From positions 5,642,001 to 5,706,000 of the forward strand of contig OZ246981.1 in assembly GCA_965232455.1 (NCBI GenBank): a stretch of 64,000 nucleotides of DNA, written 5' to 3'. Source of the DNA: JBFGFX01 sp965232455. Its GTDB lineage: Bacteria; Pseudomonadota; Gammaproteobacteria; Steroidobacterales; Woeseiaceae. This document shows, in pieces, positions 29,594 to 37,817 of the stretch (positions within the stretch are counted from its first letter, which is position 1; each line of letters opens with the position of its first letter). Both the position numbers and the translations under genes were made by a program. The notes below the pieces were generated by a model. That model ran no database searches. It was given only the letters and a program-made list of their open reading frames with translations, and was not told where the DNA came from.

Positions 29594-32008
29594 TCAGAAA
29601 TTGTTGGTCTGTAGGGGTTTGAACGACTGCTCGCGACCGGCAACGTGATTGACGATCATGTCGCTGGAAATCGGCGTGCGCCCAAACGAGTGCCCGTCCA
29701 GCGCGTCGGTAATCGCCGACGTGAGCGCGGCGACCGCACAGCCCATCGCGGGTTCGCCGATGCCCCGGGCGCCGAATGGATTTTGCGGATCCGGCAAGTC
29801 CACCGCGCCGGTTCGCGTCACCGCGGGCACGTCCAGGTAGGTCGGCACGCGGCAGCCGTAATAGCCGACGTTGGCGGGCAGGCCGTTCTGCGGATCGTAG
29901 ACATGGCGTTCCAGCGCGGCCATGCCCATTCCCCAGACGGCGCCGCCTTTCATCTGCTGCGCGAGTCCCTTCGGATGCACGACGGTGCCGCACTCCGCGA
30001 TACCGACGTAGTCGAGGATGTCGTATTTGCCGGTGTCGAGGTCCAGCTCGATTTCGACGAACGCGACGGCGAGGCCCGGTATGACGCCGTCTCGCGGAAG
30101 ATTGTCCTTGGCGACGCCGATCAAACCGGAACCAGCGAGATTCTGCACCGACCGTTGCGTCACCTCGTGGATGTCTTCGGGATAGGTCTGCCCGCTGTAG
30201 GCGCCGCCGAGCTGGACGGCGCGCGCGGCCACCGCCGCGTATGTCATGCCCTGCGCCGGGTTGTCCGTACGGAAAACCCGCGAACCGTCGATGTCGTAGT
30301 CGTCGGGGTTGCCGCCCAGCGTCTCGGCGGCGATCGCTTTCATCTTGTCGACCGCGTCCATCGCAGCCACGTAGTTCGACCGGGTATGCGTGAAGATCGA
30401 TACGCTGCCGGCCTGATACGACGCCCACGGCAGGTTCGCTTCGGTGCTGCCGTTGTGGACCACACAGTCTTCCCATTCGCACTTCAGCACCTCCGCCGCC
30501 GCGCGCACCGTCGAGGCGTAAGAATAGGTGCCGAGGTTGCCGACGCCGGAATGCAGGTGGACCGTGCCGTCCGGCGTGATCCGCACCAGCCCGTCGAAGC
30601 CGTTGGTGCCCGCCGAGTGATAACCCTGGCCGACACCGATGCCGATCACCTTGTTGCCGTTGCGCTGTCCGGACCGGCTGCTCTTCGTTTCCCAGTTGAA
30701 CATCTCCGCGCCCTGGGCGATCGCTTCCTCCATGTAGGCGCTCGTGATCGGTCCCTGGTCCGCGTACACCAGACGTTCGCTGTCCGCCGCGTTGACCGAG
30801 CGGATCGCGACGCGATCGATGCCGAGTTCCTTGGCGGCCTTGTCCATGAGCGGCGCCATGACCGCGGCGATCTGGTTCTGTCCGGGTCCGCGCTGCGCGC
30901 CGCGCGGCGTCGTATTGGTGAGTATGGGCAAACCCCGGAAGCGCATCGCGCCGGGGTCGTACACCATCGAGATGGCGCCGCCCGCCGACGAGCCGTCGCC
31001 GCCGGTGGCGTTCGGGCCGATGTCCTCGACGATGAATACGTCCGTGGCGGTCACACGGCCGTCGGCCGCGAAACCCATCTTGATCCAGCCCTGAAAGCCG
31101 ACCCGGGCCGAGCCGATGTAATACTCCTGCTCGCGCGTGATGCGGAGCTGCACCGGCCGGCCGATTTTTTTCGAGAACCAGCCGGGCAGGGCGGACATCG
31201 GATAGGCGCCGATTTTCGAGCCGAAGCCGCCGCCGGTGTTTTCGCTGATCAACACGACGTCCTTGGTTTCGACCTCGAGCAGGCGCGCGAGTCCCGGCAG
31301 CCAGAAACTCTGGCTTTGCGCGGAGCCGTACACGTAACACGTGCCGTTCTGCCAGTAAGCCATCGCGGTGCGCGGCTCCATGCTCATGTGCGCGTAACCG
31401 ACCGTGACGAAAGGTTCTTCGAGGATCAGCTCGGCGTCTTCAAAACCCTTTTGCAGGTCGCCGTAGGACCACTCGTTGGCGAACTCGCCGGTGGGTTCCC
31501 TGCCTGCGCGGAATTCCTCGATTTGCTCGCGGCTCCATTTCACCGTGCGGAACCCGGAGCCCTCGCGCGAGCGGACGAACACGTTGCCTTCCTCTCGCGC
31601 GTCGGGGCCGCCTTCGACCAGGCTGTCGAGCGGATCGACCGCAAAGGGCAGAGGCTCGATGTCGACCCTGACCCGTGCGATCGCTTCTTCGGCGGTCAGC
31701 TCGTCGACCGCCGCGACCGCGAGAATCGGGTCGCCGACGAAGGCCGGCGTATTGGTCAGAATCGCCGCGTTCGGCGCCTCGACGGCGGGTACGTCGTCGG
31801 CCGTCAGGATACCGACGATGCCGTCCATGTCGTCCAGCGCGGACGTGTCGATGTTGGTCACCCGGCCGTGCGCCATCGGACTCGTATACATACGCGCGAA
31901 AACCATGCCGTCCGCGCTGAAATCTTCGGCGTATTTGGCTTTGCCGGTTACCTTGCCGTAGACGTCCGGCGGCACGAAATCCTTGCCGATATGTTTGTAG
32001 TCAGCCAT
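29594..32008 (-). CDS. Molybdopterin-binding catalytic subunit of xanthine oxidase family enzyme (PaoC-like)
   Basis: The 804-residue large subunit holds the molybdenum cofactor. Its N-terminal part is the aldehyde oxidase a/b hammerhead domain (about 20-140). The C-terminal motif GARGIGEPAMG contains the glutamate that acts as catalytic base in this family, so the enzyme should be active. Substrates of relatives include aldehydes, purines and aromatic acyl-CoAs; the PaoB-like partner and exported small subunit favour aldehyde oxidation. Its ATG overlaps the stop of the [2Fe-2S] subunit by one base (TGATG). Confidence 0.92.
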   Translation of the reverse strand: MADYKHIGKDFVPPDVYGKVTGKAKYAEDFSADGMVFARMYTSPMAHGRVTNIDTSALDDMDGIVGILTADDVPAVEAPNAAILTNTPAFVGDPILAVAAVDELTAEEAIARVRVDIEPLPFAVDPLDSLVEGGPDAREEGNVFVRSREGSGFRTVKWSREQIEEFRAGREPTGEFANEWSYGDLQKGFEDAELILEEPFVTVGYAHMSMEPRTAMAYWQNGTCYVYGSAQSQSFWLPGLARLLEVETKDVVLISENTGGGFGSKIGAYPMSALPGWFSKKIGRPVQLRITREQEYYIGSARVGFQGWIKMGFAADGRVTATDVFIVEDIGPNATGGDGSSAGGAISMVYDPGAMRFRGLPILTNTTPRGAQRGPGQNQIAAVMAPLMDKAAKELGIDRVAIRSVNAADSERLVYADQGPITSAYMEEAIAQGAEMFNWETKSSRSGQRNGNKVIGIGVGQGYHSAGTNGFDGLVRITPDGTVHLHSGVGNLGTYSYASTVRAAAEVLKCEWEDCVVHNGSTEANLPWASYQAGSVSIFTHTRSNYVAAMDAVDKMKAIAAETLGGNPDDYDIDGSRVFRTDNPAQGMTYAAVAARAVQLGGAYSGQTYPEDIHEVTQRSVQNLAGSGLIGVAKDNLPRDGVIPGLAVAFVEIELDLDTGKYDILDYVGIAECGTVVHPKGLAQQMKGGAVWGMGMAALERHVYDPQNGLPANVGYYGCRVPTYLDVPAVTRTGAVDLPDPQNPFGARGIGEPAMGCAVAALTSAITDALDGHSFGRTPISSDMIVNHVAGREQSFKPLQTNNF

Positions 32009-32592
32009 CAGCTTTGCCCCGATGCACGCATAATGCCGTTCAAATAATGGTCGTAGGCGCCGCAGCGACAGATGTTGCCCGACATCGCCCGCCGCGCTTC
32101 CTCACGAGTCGGTCGCGGGTTTTCGTTCAACAGCGCGACCGCCGTCATGACCTGTCCCGGCGTGCAGAAACCGCACTGCGGGCTGAGTTCGTCGACGAAC
32201 GCCTGCTGTACCGGATGCAGCGTTCCGTCCGCCCCTTCCAGGCCCTCGACCGACGTCACTTCGCGGCCGCGCACGCTGTGCGTCAGCGTGGAGCAGGAGT
32301 AGTTCGGAACGCCGTCGATCAGCAGTGTGCAAGCGCCGCACTCGCCGCGGTTGCAACCGATCTTGGTGCCCGTAAGACCCAGTTTGTACCGCAAGGTGTA
32401 GGCAAGCGTTTCCTGTGGCACGACGTCTACCCGTCGCGTCCTGCCGTTGATGTTCAGTGAGATGAGGCGTTCGACGGTGCCGGCGGATCTTCCCTGAGCT
32501 TTGGCGGCTTGGAAACCCGCGTTCGTGGCGGCCGCGACGCTCGAAGCAACAACGGCTTTGAGGAAGCGGCGCCTTGAGAGATTTGCGTTCAC
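32008..32592 (-). CDS. Tat-exported [2Fe-2S] subunit of molybdenum hydroxylase (PaoA-like)
   Basis: The 194-residue protein starts with a twin-arginine signal (SRRRFLKAVV, residues 6-15). It has the plant-type ferredoxin cluster motif (CNRGECGAC with a later Cys in NYSC) and the second four-cysteine cluster domain (CGFC and ICRCGAY) used in this enzyme family. The Tat signal implies that the whole folded complex is carried to the periplasm on this subunit, as for PaoABC. It is the first gene of the operon with the catalytic, FAD and cytochrome b subunits. Confidence 0.92.
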   Translation of the reverse strand: MNANLSRRRFLKAVVASSVAAATNAGFQAAKAQGRSAGTVERLISLNINGRTRRVDVVPQETLAYTLRYKLGLTGTKIGCNRGECGACTLLIDGVPNYSCSTLTHSVRGREVTSVEGLEGADGTLHPVQQAFVDELSPQCGFCTPGQVMTAVALLNENPRPTREEARRAMSGNICRCGAYDHYLNGIMRASGQS

Positions 32593-32701
32593 TGCTTGGA
32601 TACCTGCCTTACGCCCAATAGGACGTCAACTAGATTGCTGCGCTGGCCAACGGTTTGCCGGCGATTTTTTCGATCTATTGCCGGTCCTTATCCCGACCGA
32701 T

Positions 32702-33883
32702 TCAGCGCCGATCGGTCGGCCACGGAGTGCCCTGGTCCATGACGGTGACGGGACCCATGCCTGTGTATTTGAATTTCTGCAGGCGTTTGCCCTCGTAGGT
32801 TTCCGTGGTGTAGATGTTGCCTTTCGAGTCGGTCGCGATGTTGTGCACCGCGAAGAACTGGCCGGGGTTGCGCCCGCCGTCGCCGAAATTGGTGAGCACC
32901 TCGAGCGATTCGCGTTCGATGATGAAAATCTTTCGGTTGGTGCCGTCGGCCAGGTAGATGTAAGTCTCGTCCGGGTCGTGTGAAAACGAAATGTCCCATA
33001 CCGATCCGTCGCCGAGGCTGTTCGGTTTGATGAACAGCTCTTCCACGAACGTGCCGTCCGTCTGGAAAACCTGCAGCCGGTTGTTGACGCGATCACACAC
33101 GTAGACGAGCCCGTCGTGCGACGGCTGCGCGCAGTGCACCGGATTGCGGAACTGTTTGGCCGGTTCCTGCCCGGGGCGGAACGGTCCGGGGTTCGTGTCG
33201 TCCGGCTCGTTGCCGTAGGCGCCCCAATACCGTTTCAGCTCGCCGCTGTCCGCGTCCAGCACGGCAACGCGTTTGTTCCGGTAACCGTCTGCGACGTAGG
33301 CCTCGTTCGCGTCGGCGTCGAAGGAAATTTCTGCGACGCCCGCGAAGTGTTCGCTGCTGTGACTGTCGGCTTCGAGCCCGGCTTCGCCGTATTGCGCGAG
33401 GAATTCGCCTTTGCGCGTGAACTTCAGGATATGAGAGTCGGTGCGGCCGTTGCCGCCGATCCAGACGTTGTCCTTGTGGTCGATCGTGATGCCGTGGTTG
33501 GACGTCGGCCAGTCGTAACCGTCGCCGGGTCCGCCCCAATAGTTGACCAGATTGCCGTCCGGATCGAATTCCAGGACGTTGGGCGCCGGTGTGCAGCAGT
33601 CGGCTTTCACCGGATCGGTTGCGGCGCCGATTTCGGTACGTTCGTTGAACGTATCGCGGCGGTGAATGATGTAGACGTGATCCCGGGAGTCGACGGCGAG
33701 CCCGATCGTCGAACCGAGAATCCAGTGATTCGGGAGCGGTTTCGGCCAGAACGGATCGACCTCGAACATCGGCGCCTCTTTGCTCTGCGCCTGCGCGGTG
33801 TTGTCCAGTGCCTTCTGGCCAACGCCGAGTGCGATAAAGACAACCGATGCCGCTGTTACGGCAATCAGGCTTCGCTTGGTCAT
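32702..33883 (-). CDS. Exported NHL-repeat / six-bladed beta-propeller protein
   Basis: The 393-residue protein has a signal peptide (about residues 1-33) and repeated NHL-like blades of the type (F)DPDGNL..., DHKDNVWIGGNG, VYVCDRVNNRLQVF and DSKGNIYTTE. Similar proteins resemble the peptidyl-alpha-amidating lyase propeller, but no catalytic role can be assigned. It is probably periplasmic. It lies 110 bases upstream of, and on the same strand as, the molybdenum hydroxylase operon and could be cotranscribed with it. Confidence 0.8.
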   Translation of the reverse strand: MTKRSLIAVTAASVVFIALGVGQKALDNTAQAQSKEAPMFEVDPFWPKPLPNHWILGSTIGLAVDSRDHVYIIHRRDTFNERTEIGAATDPVKADCCTPAPNVLEFDPDGNLVNYWGGPGDGYDWPTSNHGITIDHKDNVWIGGNGRTDSHILKFTRKGEFLAQYGEAGLEADSHSSEHFAGVAEISFDADANEAYVADGYRNKRVAVLDADSGELKRYWGAYGNEPDDTNPGPFRPGQEPAKQFRNPVHCAQPSHDGLVYVCDRVNNRLQVFQTDGTFVEELFIKPNSLGDGSVWDISFSHDPDETYIYLADGTNRKIFIIERESLEVLTNFGDGGRNPGQFFAVHNIATDSKGNIYTTETYEGKRLQKFKYTGMGPVTVMDQGTPWPTDRR

Positions 33884-33974
33884 CGTGTTCTCCCCGAAAT
33901 GCGTGTTCTATGAATATACTCTGGGCCGTCGGCGGCCCGCGGTGGGCGCCCGCCTCAAGGACGCGAATTATACA

Positions 33975-35435
33975 ATGGAACGCATGGCACATCTCAGCAG
34001 ATCAATATGGGACGAGCGGCCGCTGGCTCTGGCCGGATCGCATACCGAAATCGTTACAGCGGACACTGGAGCGCGCCGTGACCCGCCGAGTTGGTGGGTT
34101 CGGGCGACTGGTATTGCTATTGTCGCGACCGTACAGATACTGTTTTCGACGCACCCGCTCGCGCACGAGATTCCAACGGACGTCGTCATACAAAGTTACC
34201 TCAAACCGGAAGCCGACAACGTCACGCTGCTGTTGCGCGCGCCGCTGGAGGCCATGCGCGACGTCGACATTCCGCAGCGAGGGCCCGGTTACGTCAACAT
34301 CGAGGAAGCCGAGCCGTTTTTGCGTGATGCTGCTGAAATCTGGCTGGCGAATTTCATAAAGATCTATGCCGACGGCGACCGGCTCGACCAATGGCAAATT
34401 GACGCGGTGCGGCTCGAATTGCCGTCCGATCGATCGTTCGCCGATTTCGATCGCGCTTACGCAAACGTCCTCAGTCCACCGTTGAGCGCCGACACGGAGC
34501 TTTATCGGGATCAGGCTTTGCTGGACGTGGTGATCCGGTATGAAACCGACGGCAGCGCGGGCGACTTTGCCGTCGAGCCGGAATTCGGCAGGCTGGGTTT
34601 GCGCACCACGACCGTGCTGAATTTCCTGCCCGGTGACGACGTGCAAAGAGTGTTCGAGTTTTCCGGCAGCCCCGGACTGGTGCCGCTCGACCCTCGCTGG
34701 CACCAGGCGTTTTTTCGATTCGTGCGTCTCGGCGTCGATCACATCCTCGTCGGCATCGATCACATTCTGTTCGTTCTGTGCCTGATCGTACCGTTTCGCC
34801 GCATCCGGCCGCTGATCGTCATCGTGACCTCGTTCACCGTCGCCCATTCCATCACGTTGTGCGCAGCAGCGTTCGGACTTGCGCCGAAGGCGTCGTGGTT
34901 TCCGGCGCTGATAGAAACCTTGATTGCGTTGTCCATTGTCTACATGGCGTTCGAGAACATCGTCGGGTCCCGATGGGACCGGCGATGGATGATTGCCTTC
35001 GGTTTCGGCCTGGTGCACGGTTTCGGTTTCTCGTTCGCGCTCAGTGAAACGCTGCAGTTTGCGGGCGGTCATCTGGTAACGTCGCTATTGGCATTCAACA
35101 TCGGCGTCGAGATCGGGCAGCTAATGATTATTGCGGTCGCCGTACCGATTCTGAATCTGCTGTTTCGGAAAGCGGTGGCGGAACGTACCGGCACCATCAT
35201 CCTCTCGGCGCTGCTGGCGCACAGCGGTTGGCACTGGATGAGCGATCGGGCGGCCGAATTGTTCGCATACAGCTTCAGCATGCCCGAACTCAACGCGGCG
35301 TTTGCGGCGAGCGTCATGCGCTGGCTGATGTTGCTCATGATTGTCGCGCTGGCGGTCTGGCTGCTTTATCTTCTCTATCGCCGTCTTGCGTTAGGTGGAA
35401 CAGACGGGATGTCCAAGCGTGCCGGCCAGCTTTGA
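33975..35435 (+). CDS. HupE/UreJ-like membrane protein with large periplasmic domain
   Basis: The 486-residue protein has an N-terminal membrane or signal segment (about residues 45-60), an extracytoplasmic region of about 200 residues, then six or seven membrane helices. The histidine/aspartate motif GVDHILVGIDHILF (about 255) is characteristic of HupE/UreJ proteins, some of which carry nickel or cobalt. The start is uncertain: ATG 33975 is my choice, because the open frame further up overlaps the divergent propeller gene. A later start nearer the signal segment is possible. Function unproven. Confidence 0.7.
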   Translation: MERMAHLSRSIWDERPLALAGSHTEIVTADTGARRDPPSWWVRATGIAIVATVQILFSTHPLAHEIPTDVVIQSYLKPEADNVTLLLRAPLEAMRDVDIPQRGPGYVNIEEAEPFLRDAAEIWLANFIKIYADGDRLDQWQIDAVRLELPSDRSFADFDRAYANVLSPPLSADTELYRDQALLDVVIRYETDGSAGDFAVEPEFGRLGLRTTTVLNFLPGDDVQRVFEFSGSPGLVPLDPRWHQAFFRFVRLGVDHILVGIDHILFVLCLIVPFRRIRPLIVIVTSFTVAHSITLCAAAFGLAPKASWFPALIETLIALSIVYMAFENIVGSRWDRRWMIAFGFGLVHGFGFSFALSETLQFAGGHLVTSLLAFNIGVEIGQLMIIAVAVPILNLLFRKAVAERTGTIILSALLAHSGWHWMSDRAAELFAYSFSMPELNAAFAASVMRWLMLLMIVALAVWLLYLLYRRLALGGTDGMSKRAGQL

Positions 35436-35582
35436 TAATGCAACGGCACGCGCTAAGCTCTGCGGCCGGCAGGAGAAGAGGGCTTTTCTCTCTGGCCTGC
35501 ATAACAGAAGAAAACCGGGCACTCACTCCATGACGGAAACCGAAACGGGGGACGTCCGGATTTCGCGCCGGGGGAGGCACCT

Positions 35583-37268
35583 ATGCAATCGTTGATGATC
35601 GTCGTTCTTGGCGTCGCCGGAATGTCTTTCGGCTGGTTCGTTTACTCGAAGTTCATTGCTACGAAGATCTATCGGCTCGACGAGAACTTCGTCACGCCGG
35701 CTCATCAATTCAATGATGGGGTCGACTTCCACCCGACCAACAAGTACGTCTTGTGGGGGCATCATTTCACGTCGGTCGCGGGCGCCGCGCCGATTGTCGG
35801 GCCCGCGATCGCGGTGTACTGGGGATGGGTGCCGGCGGTGCTTTGGGTCGCGATCGGCACGATATTTTTTGCCGGGGTTCACGATTTCGGCGCCATCTGG
35901 GCGAGCGCAAGACATCAGGGCAAGTCGATCGGCGCGTTGTCGGAAGACGTCATCGGCAAACGCACGCGCGCCCTGTTCATGGTGGTGATATTCCTGGTGC
36001 TGCTCATGGTCAACGCCGTTTTCGGCGTCGTCATCGCCGGCGCTCTGGTCAATACGCCCGGCGCGGTGTTTCCGGCGTGGTCGGCCATTGCGGTTGCGCT
36101 GGTCATCGGTCAGCTGCTGCATCGCAAATGGAGCCTGACGCTGTTGTCCGTGGTGGGGGTTGCAGCGCTTTATGCGTCCATTTACGTGGGCAGCGTGCTG
36201 CCGCTTCAGCTGCCCGAGACGACGTTCGGTCTGACGGCAAACGCCAATTGGATCATCATTCTCTTTATTTACGCGGCGATAGCGTCGATGTTGCCGGTGT
36301 GGGTGTTGTTACAACCACGGGACTACATCAACGGTATCCAGCTGTTCGTCGGTCTGGTGCTCCTGTACGGCGCCGTGCTGCTGTCGCTGCCGGACATCTC
36401 CGCTCCGGCCTTCAATAACCGCATGCCGGAGGATGCGCCTTCGCTGATACCGCTGCTTTTCGTCACGATCGCCTGCGGCGCCGTGTCCGGTTTTCACGGC
36501 ATCGTTTCGTCGGGCACGACGTCCAAGCAGCTGAATAAGGAGACCGACGCACGGTTCGTCGGTTACCTGGGCGCGGTGGGTGAAGGCTCGCTGGCGCTCA
36601 TCACCCTGGTCGCGGTCAGCGGAGCGGCGCTCGCGGCGACGCCGGAGATCTGGCACGAGATATACGACCGGTACGGTACCGCCGGCGCCGGCACGTTCAT
36701 TCAGGGCGGTGCGCAGATGATCACCAACGGCTGGGGTCTGCCGCTTTCGGTCTCGACCACATTGCTCGCCACGATGGTGGTGCTGTTCGCGGGCACCACC
36801 ATGGACTCGGGCGTGCGCCTGCAGCGCTACATAATTCAGGAATGGGGCGATATCTACGGCATTCCGCTGTTGAAAAAGGGTGTGCTGGCCACGCTGGTTG
36901 CGGTCGGCTGTTGCCTTGCGCTGGCGTTTGGCGCCGGCGGCGCCTCGGGCTCCGGGGGGTTGACCATCTGGCCCCTGTTCGGCTCCACCAATCAGATCCT
37001 CGCGGCGCTGACGCTCCTGGTCATCAGCGTGATGCTGATCAAAATGGGACGTCCGGCGCGTTATACGCTGTTGCCGATGGTGTTCGTCCTCATCACCTCG
37101 GCGTGGGCGGCGGTGCTCAAGCTGCTGGAGTTCTATCAGGACGGCAACTGGCTGCTGGTCACGATCGACGTGATCGTGCTGATTACGACCGTGATGGTGG
37201 TGTTGGAGGCGGCGTCGGTCATCGCCCGGTTCCGCCAGGGCGATACGGCGGGTGCCGCGGCGGAATAG
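35583..37268 (+). CDS. CstA-family transporter (carbon starvation protein)
   Basis: The 561-residue inner-membrane protein has many helices and the CstA signatures: N-terminal YSKFIA...DENFVTPAHQFNDGVDF, then GHHFTSVAGAAPIVGPAIAV (about 58-77). E. coli CstA and BtsT import pyruvate or peptides; this shorter form is common in other proteobacteria, and its substrate is unknown. It starts 148 bases after the HupE-like gene, so it may have its own promoter. Confidence 0.88.
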   Translation: MQSLMIVVLGVAGMSFGWFVYSKFIATKIYRLDENFVTPAHQFNDGVDFHPTNKYVLWGHHFTSVAGAAPIVGPAIAVYWGWVPAVLWVAIGTIFFAGVHDFGAIWASARHQGKSIGALSEDVIGKRTRALFMVVIFLVLLMVNAVFGVVIAGALVNTPGAVFPAWSAIAVALVIGQLLHRKWSLTLLSVVGVAALYASIYVGSVLPLQLPETTFGLTANANWIIILFIYAAIASMLPVWVLLQPRDYINGIQLFVGLVLLYGAVLLSLPDISAPAFNNRMPEDAPSLIPLLFVTIACGAVSGFHGIVSSGTTSKQLNKETDARFVGYLGAVGEGSLALITLVAVSGAALAATPEIWHEIYDRYGTAGAGTFIQGGAQMITNGWGLPLSVSTTLLATMVVLFAGTTMDSGVRLQRYIIQEWGDIYGIPLLKKGVLATLVAVGCCLALAFGAGGASGSGGLTIWPLFGSTNQILAALTLLVISVMLIKMGRPARYTLLPMVFVLITSAWAAVLKLLEFYQDGNWLLVTIDVIVLITTVMVVLEAASVIARFRQGDTAGAAAE

Positions 37269-37817
37269 CGCGTTTTTTTCGCAACAGTCTCGTTATGTGA
37301 AACATTGGTGCAGGCCCTGAGCATGGTCCGATTGGCACATTATTCAGAGTGCTGATCGATTCGGGGCGGCGGCCGGTTCGAGTCACGCCTTTACTCACCG
37401 ACGCTGTTGCGGCGCTGCCACGTGTGAATACGCGGTCTGGCGGGGTTTCCATGCCCTCGGCCATTCTTGGGCATAATTCAGTTGCTTGCGCAATTGTTGT
37501 TCATACCCAACAACCACTGATGTGCATCCTGTGTCAATACATTGTTCAATCGCCGCGCCGCACTTTATTTTGGCCGCGGACAGTGGTTCAATCGGGCTAA
37601 CCAAATCTGCGTCGTGGGGATATGAACAGTGATTGTGGCGTTTATGATACGCGAATGCAGACAGCGGTACGCTTCGGATCTTTAGCTTTACATTTTGAAA
37701 AGGTCATTGGGTAAATTTGGTTAAACGTTTGTATCAACGCTAGGCGAAAGCCTGTATCAGCACTCTCGGTCGGGCGACCGGGCTCATCAAAGTCAGTCTA
37801 ATGGGGGACCCTTAACG
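37269..37817. other. 549-base noncoding region upstream of a TonB receptor
   Basis: No convincing gene is present. The last 150 bases are AT-richer and contain two small hairpins (AGGC/GCCT near 37742, CGGTCG/CGACCG near 37768) and a GGGGGA ribosome site just before the receptor ATG. The region probably holds a regulated promoter with a long leader. I see no recognisable operator or riboswitch. Confidence 0.45.

Noticed and set aside
29645..32047. 800-codon open frame antisense to the molybdenum hydroxylase catalytic subunit, and a 583-codon frame on its own strand
   Set aside because: The catalytic subunit shows cofactor motifs and coupling to its neighbours. The alternatives are repetitive Arg/His/Gly-rich shadows.
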